Assembly: GCA_016720835.1 (NCBI GenBank)
Contig: JADKJW010000008.1
Location: 22,333 to 86,332 of the forward strand
Length of the DNA stretch: 64,000 nt
Direction of reading: 5' to 3'
DNA from: Ignavibacteria bacterium
GTDB taxonomy: Bacteria > Bacteroidota > Ignavibacteria > SZUA-365
Each line of letters begins with the position of its first letter. Position 1 is the stretch's first letter. The notes beneath the pieces are model-generated. The model did no database searches and was not told where the DNA came from. It worked only from the letters and a program-made list of their open reading frames with translations. Positions 1 to 8,946 of the stretch are shown here, piece by piece. A program made the position numbers and the translations under genes.

Positions 1-1095
1 CCTGCTTTCGGGATCGTAGACGCGGTAGATGTACACGCCCTTCGCCGGGGCCGAATCGTGCCGCGATTGTTTCGTGCGGTATTCGAACGTGTAGTACCAG
101 TCCGGCGCCGCCGCGATCGGGAGAGCGGCGGCGTCCGTCGTCGTGACGTGGTCGCGCAGCGTGAACGAAGTATCGGACGCGGCGGGCAGAGGCGTGAACG
201 TGCCATACCCGAGCGCATGCCGCTCGAAACTGTTCAGGGCCAGCCCTCCTCCGGAGTTCGCGAGCACGCCGAGTCCGCCGTAGATGAGCGCGGGATGGCT
301 CTCGCCGTAGAGCTTGTGCATGAATTCGTGAATGGTCACCTGGTACGCGTAGGTCGCGTCGACAATGGCGCCCGAACCGGGACTGCGCGTGACGGTCAAT
401 CCGGATGCGCTCGCGTCATTGTATTCGCCGGTGCCGCCGAAGATGAGCTGCTTGCCGGCATCGACGAAAATGAAATCGGTAAATCCAAGATCGGACACGC
501 CGGCGAGATTGAAAAAGCGGCTCTGGGTGATGCGCCGGTAGACCGTGATGATCAACTCGACGTACTGATCGGGACCGGGGAGCACGGCATACGGCCGGCC
601 CTGCGTCTGCCAGGTGTCGTACGGCGCGAAATCGAAGGTCGCGTCAAGCGTCGTCAGCAGGTCCTTGGTGGCGCTGCCCAGGGTGCGCGACGACCAGACG
701 TAGTCGAGTTCGGTGCCCTGTGTCACCAGGACGCGCGGAAGCACGTCGAGCGTCAGCTGGAACTGCCCGCCCGACATATCCGAAAAGTAGGTCTGAAGAT
801 TCGAAACATAGTGCGGCGCCCAGACCGGGAGCTGCCCGAGCGGCCATTCGGCGCTCTGCACGTCGTCGTTCTGGGTCTGGATGAAGAGTACCAGTCCGCG
901 GACGGCGCCCCTGGCGGGCAGGTGGCAGCCGGGGTTGCGCGAGATGCCGGAGGAGGCCGCCGGACTGTCCGACGACCTGACGGAAGCGTGCGCGGCGCAC
1001 GTGCCGCAGCTGAACTGCGCGCGCGCCGCGGGCGCAGCGCCGACCAGCAGGGCGGAAACGACCAGCAGGGAAAGGGGAATGTGTCGACGGATCAT
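1..1095 (-). CDS. Secreted zinc metallopeptidase-like protein, 3' end outside the window
   Basis: The frame is open from an ATG at 1095 to base 1 without a stop, giving the first 365 residues of a protein that continues off the left edge. The N-terminus (MIRRHIPLSLLVVSALLVGA, cleavage near AARAQ) is a typical signal peptide, so the product is exported. Residues 256-267 read HEFMHKLYGESH, a zincin HExxH site with a third histidine one residue later than in the standard metzincin spacing. The surrounding text (defined 'HEFxH' after a beta-rich region with aromatic residues) resembles M6-like secreted peptidases, but family assignment is inference. The gene is divergent from the pullulanase gene (133 bp between starts). 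A C-terminal sorting domain cannot be checked because that part is missing. Confidence 0.75.
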   Translation of the reverse strand, partial: MIRRHIPLSLLVVSALLVGAAPAARAQFSCGTCAAHASVRSSDSPAASSGISRNPGCHLPARGAVRGLVLFIQTQNDDVQSAEWPLGQLPVWAPHYVSNLQTYFSDMSGGQFQLTLDVLPRVLVTQGTELDYVWSSRTLGSATKDLLTTLDATFDFAPYDTWQTQGRPYAVLPGPDQYVELIITVYRRITQSRFFNLAGVSDLGFTDFIFVDAGKQLIFGGTGEYNDASASGLTVTRSPGSGAIVDATYAYQVTIHEFMHKLYGESHPALIYGGLGVLANSGGGLALNSFERHALGYGTFTPLPAASDTSFTLRDHVTTTDAAALPIAAAPDWYYTFEYRTKQSRHDSAPAKGVYIYRVYDPESR

Positions 1096-1228
1096 GCGGG
1101 AGGTGGTGATACCGGAAGAGATTCAGAACCTTCAAAAATACCCGTGTTCGTGCGGAGAAACAAATCGCGTGGACGAATGGCCGCGGTTTCCTATTTTCCG
1201 CGATGTCATTCATTGAACCGGCGGCATC

Positions 1229-3454
1229 ATGAAGCTTCTCTCCGCAACCCTGCAGTCCATCAACCGGGTCGTGCTCGTCTTCGAGCGGCATCCCGGAGCG
1301 TTGACGGACGAGGATTTCACCTTCGCCCCGCACGTGCGCGTGCTTGCCTTCGAAGCGCTCGAAACCATCGTCGTGCTGTTGACGGAGGACTTCGACCTGA
1401 CGAAGAGCCACACGATATTCGTGCGCGGCGACGGCAGTCTGCCCGTGCTGCCCGACGACGTGTTCGATACCATGCAGTCCTCCAAGCCGCTCGGTTGCGT
1501 CGTCGAGCAAGGATTCCGGGCCTTCCGCCTCTTCGCGCCGCGCGCGGTCTCGGTCGAACTCGTGCTGTTTGCGGATCTCGACGACACGATCGGCACGGTG
1601 TATGACATGAGCCGAGATGCCGACGGCGTGTGGGAAATGTCCCTTTCCGTCGACGCGCGCGACCGCTGGTACGCCTACCGGATTGACGGGCCGCGCGGCG
1701 AGGGCGAGTTGTTTTCGTCCTCCATGCTCGTCGCCGATCCGTACGGGCAGGCGGTGGCGACGCGCAACACCTGGCGGCATGAGGCCCGGACGCTTCTGCC
1801 GGGCGCATGGAGCGCGTACGACTGGGGCGACGACCGCCCCGTCCGCATCCATCCGCGCGACCTCGTGATCTACGAGATGCACGTGAAGGACATGACCGCG
1901 CATCCGTCCAGCGGCGTGGAAGCCGGCTTCGCGGGAACCTACCCCGGGCTCGTCCGGCGCGGATGCAGGGGCGGTATCGATCATATCGCGCGGCTCGGCG
2001 TCAATGCCGTGGAACTCCTGCCCTGCCAGCACTTCGCCGCGATCGAACTGCCCTACCTGCAGCGGACCGAGACGGGACTCTACAACACATGGAACCCGTA
2101 CGAGCGCAATCACTGGGGCTACATGACGTCGTACTTCTTCGCACCGGAGCCATCCTATGCGACCGCCGCAAACGCGACGCCCGGCGAGTGGAACGACACC
2201 GCCGGACGGCAGGTGCGCGAGTTCAAGGACATGGTCAGGGCCTTCCACGCCACGGGCATCGCCGTGATCATGGACGTGGTGTACAACCACACATCGCATT
2301 ACGATCAGCAGCCGCTGAAGGCCATCGACAAGTTCTACTACTACCGCACCGACGGTCAGGGCGACTTCACGGGCGCCAGCGGTTGCGGCAACGATCTCGA
2401 CACCGCGCACCCGATGACGCGGCGCCTCGTCGTCGACAGCGTCCTGCACTGGATGCGCGAGTACCACGTGGACGGCTTCCGCTTCGATCTCGCGGCCATG
2501 ATCGATGTCGAGACGTTGCGGGAGGTGTGCGCGCGAGCGCGGGAGCTGAATCCCGACGTGATCCTCATCGGCGAGCCCTGGGGCGGCGGGCAGTACGATC
2601 TGCGCCGCTTTTCGGAACTGGGCATGGGCGCGTGGAACGACCAGTTCCGCAACGGCGTGAAGGGCGTGCATCCGTCGCATGCCCAAGGCTACGTCTTCGG
2701 GTCGTGGGCGTGGAACTCGCACGAAGCCTTCGGCATGTGGGTGCTCGGTTCGGTGGAGGCGAAGGGCGGTCCCCTGCTCGACGCGGCGCATTCGGTCAAC
2801 TACCTCGCGTCGCACGACGGCTACACCCTCGGCGATTTCATCCGCATCGCGACGGGCGCCGTCGGCGAACATCAGATCGTGGAGGATGGGATGGCCAACG
2901 CGCGCCTCGGTCCCGCGCAGTTGCGCGCCGAGCGGCTGGCCGCGTTGATGCTCCTCACGAGCCAGGGATCGGCGATGCTGCATGCGGGGCAGGAATTCGG
3001 CAGGAGCAAGGTCATCGCGGATCGCGGCCTGCATGGCACAACGCCCGGCCTGCTCGATCACAACAGCTACGAGAAGGATGACGAGACGAACTGGCTCGAT
3101 TTCCGGCACGCCGACATCAACGGCAATCTCGTGAACTATACGCGCGGTCTGATCGCCGTGCGCGCCCTGCTCCGTCCGTTGCGACACGCGTCCGTGGAGG
3201 CCTACCGCTTCCTCTCCGCCGATGCCGATCTCGCGAGCGGTTTTGTCATCGATGAAAAAATCGAGGGCGTTCCTCTCATCGCCGTGCTTGTCAACGCCAA
3301 TCCTCACAGCTCCGCGCGCTATCATCTCCCCGAAGCCGCGTGGGACGTCCTCGTCGATGCCGAACACGCCTCCGTGTCGCCGCTGTCAACATTCACCGGC
3401 TCCGAGATCACCGTAGAAGCTGGTACCGGGTGCGTGTTGCTCGGAAGAAGGTAG
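1229..3454 (+). CDS. pulA: Type I pullulanase / glycogen debranching enzyme (GH13)
   Basis: A 741-residue GH13 enzyme expected to hydrolyse alpha-1,6 branches in glycogen or pullulan. Around residues 285-300 it has the pullulanase-type YNTWNPY...NHWGY stretch. All four GH13 regions are visible: DVVYNH at 349-354, DGFRFD with nucleophile Asp420, IGEPWG with acid/base Glu449, and SHDGYT with His529-Asp530. Before the barrel (about 90-190) is a CBM48-like region (FRAFRLFAPRAVSVELVLF). There is no signal peptide, so it acts in the cytoplasm on stored glycogen. It converges on a branching-enzyme gene, consistent with a glycogen module. GlgX-type debranching enzymes are the main alternative. Confidence 0.9.
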   Translation: MKLLSATLQSINRVVLVFERHPGALTDEDFTFAPHVRVLAFEALETIVVLLTEDFDLTKSHTIFVRGDGSLPVLPDDVFDTMQSSKPLGCVVEQGFRAFRLFAPRAVSVELVLFADLDDTIGTVYDMSRDADGVWEMSLSVDARDRWYAYRIDGPRGEGELFSSSMLVADPYGQAVATRNTWRHEARTLLPGAWSAYDWGDDRPVRIHPRDLVIYEMHVKDMTAHPSSGVEAGFAGTYPGLVRRGCRGGIDHIARLGVNAVELLPCQHFAAIELPYLQRTETGLYNTWNPYERNHWGYMTSYFFAPEPSYATAANATPGEWNDTAGRQVREFKDMVRAFHATGIAVIMDVVYNHTSHYDQQPLKAIDKFYYYRTDGQGDFTGASGCGNDLDTAHPMTRRLVVDSVLHWMREYHVDGFRFDLAAMIDVETLREVCARARELNPDVILIGEPWGGGQYDLRRFSELGMGAWNDQFRNGVKGVHPSHAQGYVFGSWAWNSHEAFGMWVLGSVEAKGGPLLDAAHSVNYLASHDGYTLGDFIRIATGAVGEHQIVEDGMANARLGPAQLRAERLAALMLLTSQGSAMLHAGQEFGRSKVIADRGLHGTTPGLLDHNSYEKDDETNWLDFRHADINGNLVNYTRGLIAVRALLRPLRHASVEAYRFLSADADLASGFVIDEKIEGVPLIAVLVNANPHSSARYHLPEAAWDVLVDAEHASVSPLSTFTGSEITVEAGTGCVLLGRR

Positions 3455-3532
3455 TAGGGACGGGGGAAGATTCGACATTGGACCGATGCTGTCCGTTGCT
3501 GTTGTCGGGAATGGACAGAAATGACATGATTC

Positions 3533-3560
3533 GTCATCCCTTCGCTGCGCTCAGGATGAC
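3533..3560. repeat. REP-like hairpin element
   Basis: GTCATCC and GGATGAC form a perfect 7-bp inverted repeat around a CTTCGCTGCGCTCA core, between two convergent genes. A closely similar core recurs near 34050, and related TTCGCTCGG...TGAC cores occur at 3601-3723 and 58200-58360, so this belongs to a dispersed intergenic repeat family. It may also help end transcription from both sides, although there is no T-tract. Confidence 0.6.
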
Positions 3561-3600
3561 GGGTATCACGCATCGCGTCGATGCGCTATCATCTCCGCGT

Positions 3601-3723
3601 CCCCGTCCTCGACTTCGCTCGGACTGACAAAACGAAGGCGCAATTCAACAGCATCTCCGCATCTCCATCCCCGTCCTCGACTTCGCTCGGACTGACAAAA
3701 CGAAGGCGCAATTCAACAGCATC
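3601..3723. repeat. Two direct repeats of 55 bp, period 68 bp
   Basis: The 55-bp unit starting CCCCGTCCTCGACTTCGCTC occurs at 3601-3655 and again, identical, at 3669-3723. Each copy carries the CGACTTCGCTCGGACTGAC core shared with the repeat family at 58200-58360. It lies in the convergent gap between the pullulanase and branching-enzyme genes. The open frames over it show no protein-like character. Confidence 0.8.
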
Positions 3724-3779
3724 ACCGCATCCCCGCGTCATGAAGCAGCGGACTGACGTGGTAACCGAGCCGCCACGCC

Positions 3780-5995
3780 TTACCGCTTGAGCACCAGTAT
3801 CGCCAGCGGCGGGACGCGCAGCACGACGGAGTGCGCGCGATCGTGCCAGGGGACGGGTTCGGAATGCACCTGTCCGAGATTGCCGACGCCGCTGCCGTCG
3901 TAGCACTCGGCATCGCTGTTGAGCACTTCGCGATACACGCCCTCCTCGGGCACGCCGAGGCGGTAGTACTCGTGAATCGTCGGCGTGAAGTTGCAGAGGA
4001 AGACGAGGCGTTCGCTTTTGTCCTTCGAGATGCGCTCGAAGGAGAGCAGGCTGCGCTCGTTGTCGTGCAGGTCCACCCATGCGAAACCTTCCCAGGAGTA
4101 GTCCACTCGTGCAGGGCGCGCTCGTTGCGGTAGAGGCTGTTGAGATCGCGGACCCAGGATTGCACCTGCCGGTGCGCTTCGAAGCCGAGGAGATTCCAGT
4201 CGAGGTCGCCGTCGTGATTCCACTCGTTCCACTGGCCGAATTCCTGGCCCATGAACAGGAGCTTCTTGCCCGGATGCCCGTACATGAAGCCGAGGAAGCA
4301 GCGGAGGTTGGCGAAGCGCTGCCAGTAATCGCCCGGCATCTTGCTGATGAGCGCGCCCTTTCCGTGCACCACCTCGTCGTGCGAAATCGGCAGCAGGAAA
4401 TTCTCCGTGAAGGCGTAGAGCAGGCTGAAGGTGAGATTCTTGTGATGGAATTTCCGGAACAGCGGATCCTTCTGGAAATACTCCAGCGTGTCGTGCATCC
4501 AGCCCATGTTCCACTTGAGGTCGAAGCCGAGGCCGTTGTTGTCCGCCGGATGCGTCACGCCGGTGAAGGACGTGGACTCCTCCGCCACGACGATGACGCC
4601 CGGGTGGGTGACGTGGATGACCCAGTTGAGCTGCCGGATGAAGTTGATGGCCTCGAGGTTCTCGCGGCCGCCGTGCTCGTTCGGCATCCACTCGCCCTGC
4701 TTGCGCGAATAGTCGAGGTAGAGCATGGACGCGACGGCGTCGATGCGGAGTCCGTCGATGTGGAATTCGTCGAGCCAGAACAGCGCGTTGGCGATCAGGA
4801 AGTTGCGCACCTCGTTGCGGCCGTAGTTGAAGATGAAGGTGCCCCAGTCCATGTGCTCGCCCTTGCGCGGGTCCGCGTGCTCGTACAGCGGTGTCCCGTC
4901 GAAGCGTCCGAGCGCATGCGCGTCCTTCGGGAAATGCGCCGGCACCCAGTCGAGCAGCACGCCGATGCCCTCGCGGTGCATGTAGTCGACGAACCAGCGG
5001 AAGTCGTCCTCCGTGCCGAAGCGGCTGGTGGGCGCGTAGTAGCCCGTCACCTGGTAGCCCCAGGAGCCGTCGAAGGGATGCTCCATGACCGGCATCAGCT
5101 CGAGATGCGTGTAGCCCATGTCCTTGACATACGCGGCGAGTTCGGGGGCGATTTCGCGGTACGAGGAGTAGATGACGCCGTCGGGTCCGGGCACGCCGCG
5201 CCGTTTCCACGAGGCGAGGTGCACTTCGTAGATGGAGACGGGCGCTTCGAAGATGTTCGTTGCCGAGCGCGACGCGAGCCAGGGCGCGTCCTCCCACATG
5301 TGCGCGGGACGCGAGGTGACCGATGCGGTGCGCGGGCGCACTTCCATCTGCGTGCCGAAGGGGTCGGTCTTGTCGACGACGTGTCCGTCCGCGGTCTTGA
5401 TTTCGTACTTGTACAACTCGCCCTCGCCGAGACCGGGGATGAAGATCTCCCACACGCCCGAGGAGCCCAGCGTGCGCATGGCGTGCGAGCGGCGGTCCCA
5501 CTCGTTGAAGGAGCCGATGACGCTGACGCTGCGGGCGTTCGGCGCCCAGACGGAGAACTCCACGCCGCCCACGCCCTCGATTTCCACGAAGCGCGCGCCG
5601 AGTTTCCGGTAGATCTTGTAGTGGTTGCCTTCGGCGAAGAGGTGCAGATCGAATTCCGACAGCTGCGGCAGGAAGGCGTAGGAATCGCGGAAGAGGAATT
5701 CGCCGCCCTCCGGGTCCACCGTCAGCAGCATGTACGGGAAGACGTCCTTCTCGCCCTTGAACAGCGCCTCGAAGAAACCTTCCCCGTGGACGCGTTCCAT
5801 CTCCACGCGCTCTTCCGCGCCGCCCTCCACCATGCGCACGACGAAGGCCTTCGCGGCTCTCGGCAGATACGCGCGCACCGCCACCGCGGGCTTTTTCCGG
5901 TACACGAGCGGGTGTATGCCGAGAACCGTATACGGATCGTGATGCTCGGTGTATATGATCTTGTAGATGTCTTCGACGGACGCGGTGGAGCGCAT
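3780..5995 (-). CDS. glgB: 1,4-alpha-glucan branching enzyme (apparent -1 frameshift)
   Basis: GlgB forms alpha-1,6 branches in glycogen. From ATG 5995 (MRSTASVEDIYKIIYTEHHD) the frame encodes the CBM48 domain and the GH13 barrel, with LRIDAV (nucleophile Asp), VVAEEST (acid/base Glu) and PISHDEVVHGKG. The frame breaks near 4105: NERALHE must be followed by VDYSWEGFAWVDLHDNE, which is encoded one frame over. Adding one base (CACGAGGTGGAC instead of CACGAGTGGAC) restores a 738-residue protein ending PLAILVLKR, the normal length for GlgB. The break is therefore either a sequencing/assembly error or a very recent mutation. Convergent with the pullulanase gene. Confidence 0.9.
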
Positions 5996-6002
5996 GATGC
6001 AC

Positions 6003-6303
6003 CTGATGTTCTTGTGTGTGAGCGCAATGTACGAAATGCCGGAGTGGGGAAGAATGGGGAGGAGGGAGTGGGGAGGAGGGAGGGGGGAGGAGGGGGTGGG
6101 ACCCCGCCTGCGCCCGCCTCCGGCGGGCTTCGGTGGGCCGGCAGGCGTCCCTGCCGGTCGATTCCGGTACTGCGCCTCACATTGTATCACCTGAGACTGA
6201 AATACCCTACGTTTGTGAGAAGCTGGAAGCGCGACGCGCGGAGATCATTGCATCCGATCGGGACAACTCCCGGACACCGTCAAGACCGCAAGGAGCACCT
6301 GAC
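6003..6303. other. Divergent gap with G-rich purine tract and two hairpins
   Basis: This gap separates glgB from a secreted-protein gene. It holds a roughly 70-bp G/A tract (6042-6110) with many GGGG runs, able in principle to form G-quadruplexes. Two perfect hairpins follow: GCCCGCC-TCC-GGCGGGC (6112-6128) and CCGGCAGG-CGTC-CCTGCCGG (6138-6157). This paired-hairpin layout, with a 3-nt then a 4-nt loop, resembles the units of the 76-bp array at 32626-33021. No gene is supported. Confidence 0.55.
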
Positions 6304-8606
6304 ATGAAAACACTCCGCTGTCTTTTTCTCGTCTGTTCTCATGTCCTGCTGCTGCGAGGCACAGCAGCGGCTCAATGGGTCCCTACCAACGGCCCGTATC
6401 TGACCGCGATCGATTGCGGCTCGGCGTTGCCGAATCCGGCGGGAGGGATCAACATCATCGCCACACATTTCATGAATGGCATGACCGGCAGCAACGTCCT
6501 GCTCTCGCGCGACAACGGCGCGAGTTGGAGTGCGATCAACCTCAGGACACCGACCACCCGTGTGAAGGCCTTTGCGGCACACGGCACAACGCTCGCTGCA
6601 GGGACCGAAGCGGGCGTCTTCATCTCCACCGACGCGGGCGAACACTGGCGCGGTGTGAACAACGGCTTGCCGGATTTGAGCATCAAAACGGTTGCCTTTG
6701 TCCCGGACGGCGCCGCCGGATTGATACTGTACGCTGCAGTGGGAACACATGGAATCTATCGCTCCCTCGATACCGGCGCGCACTGGTCGGCGGTGAATGA
6801 GGCCTGCCCGACTTGAACATCTCCGCGCTCGCCGGCGGCGGCAGCGACGGCTCCGTCGCGCTTGCAGCGACGACATCGCATTCGCCCAACCAGAGCAATC
6901 TCATCCTGAGATCCATCGATGGAGGCCTGCACTGGGTGCGCGCCGACAACGGCCCGCCATCGGTTGTCACGGACCGTTTCGCCATCCTCGCGGACGAGTC
7001 GAACAGACTGCTCTTGTTCGCGCAGGGGACGATGAACGGATACGGCAGATTGTATCGATCGATCGATACCGGCAGGAACTGGTCGAGATGCGACATGCCC
7101 TCCGGCGCCGCGCAGGCGGGGAGTATTCTGCGAATCGCCGGCGGCTTGCGATGCATCTCGAACATCTCCGATCCCGTGGGCCGGGTCGTGGTCCTCCATT
7201 CGTCGGACGAAGGCGCGAAGTGGCTCGCGACCGATACCCTATCCATCTCGTGGGCGGTCCCGACGGCCATCCTGCCCGGCACCACGGACGTCTATGCGCT
7301 CGGCGGCGAAACACGGATGAGTCGAATCAACCTCGATCGCAGAGATTGGCTTCCAATCGGCATTCCCGCGTGGCATGTCAACACGCTCGTCCACTGCGTG
7401 CCGCAGACCGGCGGCCATACGCTGTTCGCCGCATCGTCCAGCGGAGTGCATACGGCAACGGCGGGAGGCGGCGGCTGGACATACCGGGGCTTCACCCACA
7501 AACGGATCGACGGGTTTTCGTATACCGATGTCACGGCTCTCGTGGCGTCCTTCAATGGCGATATCATGTTTGCCGGCACGAACGGAGGCGGGATCCATCG
7601 TTCGACGAACAGAGGCACAAGCTGGACGGGGCCGGTTGCCTCGCTGCAATACGCCGTCGTGGGCGCGCTGGCGATGGGCCCAGGCCTTGCCGACACCAGC
7701 ACGCTGTTCGCCGGAATTCGCGGATCCTTGAGAATCTCCACGAACCTCGGAGCGAGCTGGATGCCGGGGAGTCTCGCGGTTCCCGAATTGCGGGAGTTCC
7801 ATGTCGATTCCACCAGTCCGCACAGCGCGTTTGTCTTCGCCGGCAGCACCAGGGGCGTGTTCGTTTCCACCGATCTTGGCCTGAGCTGGTTGGATATCAC
7901 TGGGTTACTGCCGTCCAACCTCATCTCCGCGCTCGCAAGCTCTCCGGACGGCATGACCCTCTTCGTCGGCACCGACGACGCCGGAGCGTATCGCAGCACG
8001 GATCTGGGGCGCACCTGGACTCCGATCAACGCGGGGTTGGCGGATGTCAACGTTCACTCGTTCGCGGTCGTGCCGTTGGCACAGGGGGGGTACTGTCTCT
8101 TCGCCGGAACGAAGGACAACGGCGTCTGGAAATCGACCGATCAAGGCACGCAGTGGACTCCGGCAAATTCCGGTCTTCCGAGCGTGGGCGTCATGAGCCT
8201 GCTCCTCGACCCGGGCGGCGCGGGAGGCGGCACGCTGTATGCGGGAACGGACAGCGCAGGCGTCTGGCGCCGGCCTCTCGCCGAATTGCTTGACACCCTG
8301 GATGGCCTTCCCGCAATCCCCTCGTCCTACCTCCTCGGACAGAACTACCCGAATCCCTTCGGCGCAGCGTCGGTTTCAGGAAGCCGAACCACGACGATGA
8401 CCTTTCGCATCCCGCAGACGAGCGCCGTGACGCTCACCGTGCACGAGGTGATGGGAAGGGAAATTGCGAAGCTCGTGGACGAAGTGAAGAACCCTGGACG
8501 GTACGCAGTGCTGTTCGATGCGGACGGATTAACGGCCGGCATCTACATGTACCGGCTGCGCGCGGGGACATACGCGGCAACGAAGAAGCTCCTGCTGCTG
8601 CAGTAA
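6304..8606 (+). CDS. Secreted BNR/sialidase-like repeat protein with T9SS sorting domain (frameshifted)
   Basis: Start ATG 6304 follows AAGGAGCACCTGAC, a good ribosome binding site, and encodes a signal peptide (LFLVCSHVLLLRGTAAAQ). The protein is a string of beta-propeller-type repeats with SxDxGxxW motifs (SRDNGASW, STDAGEHW, SLDTGAHW, STDQGTQW), as in BNR/VPS10/YCF48 proteins. The end (SYLLGQNYPNPFG...GIYMYRLRAG) is a type A T9SS sorting domain, so the product should be exported and anchored or released at the surface. The frame breaks near 6801: AVNE must continue GLPDLNISALAGG, one frame over, which needs one more G (GAGGGCCTG). Repaired, it is about 768 residues. Ligand unknown. Confidence 0.85.
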
Positions 8607-8625
8607 CCGCCTTGTTCGCCGCGCA

Positions 8626-8645
8626 GCGGGATCATGCCATCCCGC
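8626..8645. terminator. Hairpin after BNR repeat gene
   Basis: GCGGGAT (8626-8632) and ATCCCGC (8639-8645) form a perfect 7-bp stem with a 6-nt loop, 20 bp past the stop. No T-run follows, so a terminator role is only suggested by position. Confidence 0.35.
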
Positions 8646-8682
8646 GTGAATGTGCCGTGCAGTGCGGTCCATGCAGCGCTGC

Positions 8683-8711
8683 TTGACAAATGCTCAAAAA
8701 CGGCTTATATT
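8683..8711 (+). promoter_or_regulatory. Sigma-70-type promoter of the large metallopeptidase gene
   Basis: TTGACA (8683-8688), a 17-bp spacer and TATATT (8706-8711) match the canonical vegetative promoter almost perfectly. It lies upstream of the ATG at 8947, implying a leader of roughly 230 nt. No gene or recognised riboswitch is seen in the leader (8718-8946). Confidence 0.75.
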
Positions 8712-8946
8712 CGGACATTCAAGAACCTTTATATCCGTAGAACATCGACTGCGGTCCGGGACGCGTCACCGTGCATCGGCCGCCTCATCGATTCGCCGCA
8801 GAGCGGGTCAACCTCTTTACGTTTACGCGATTCTTCGATTCATCACATCGTTCTTTGGGACTCTCCAGTTGCGCGCGGCAGCGCGCGCGCCGGGAGATCG
8901 ACATGCCGGGACGCATGCTTTGCATTCACACTTTCAGGAGACTGAT

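Noticed and set aside
58..1605. 515-residue plus-strand open frame at the left edge
   Set aside because: The minus strand has a coherent signal peptide and HExxH protein there; the plus frame is Arg-rich noise.
644..3367. 907-residue minus-strand open frame across the pullulanase gene
   Set aside because: Antisense to a gene with all GH13 motifs; low complexity and no domain.
6780..6815. Programmed ribosomal frameshift in the BNR gene
   Set aside because: No slippery heptamer or pseudoknot seen, and similar breaks occur in many unrelated genes here; an indel error is simpler.
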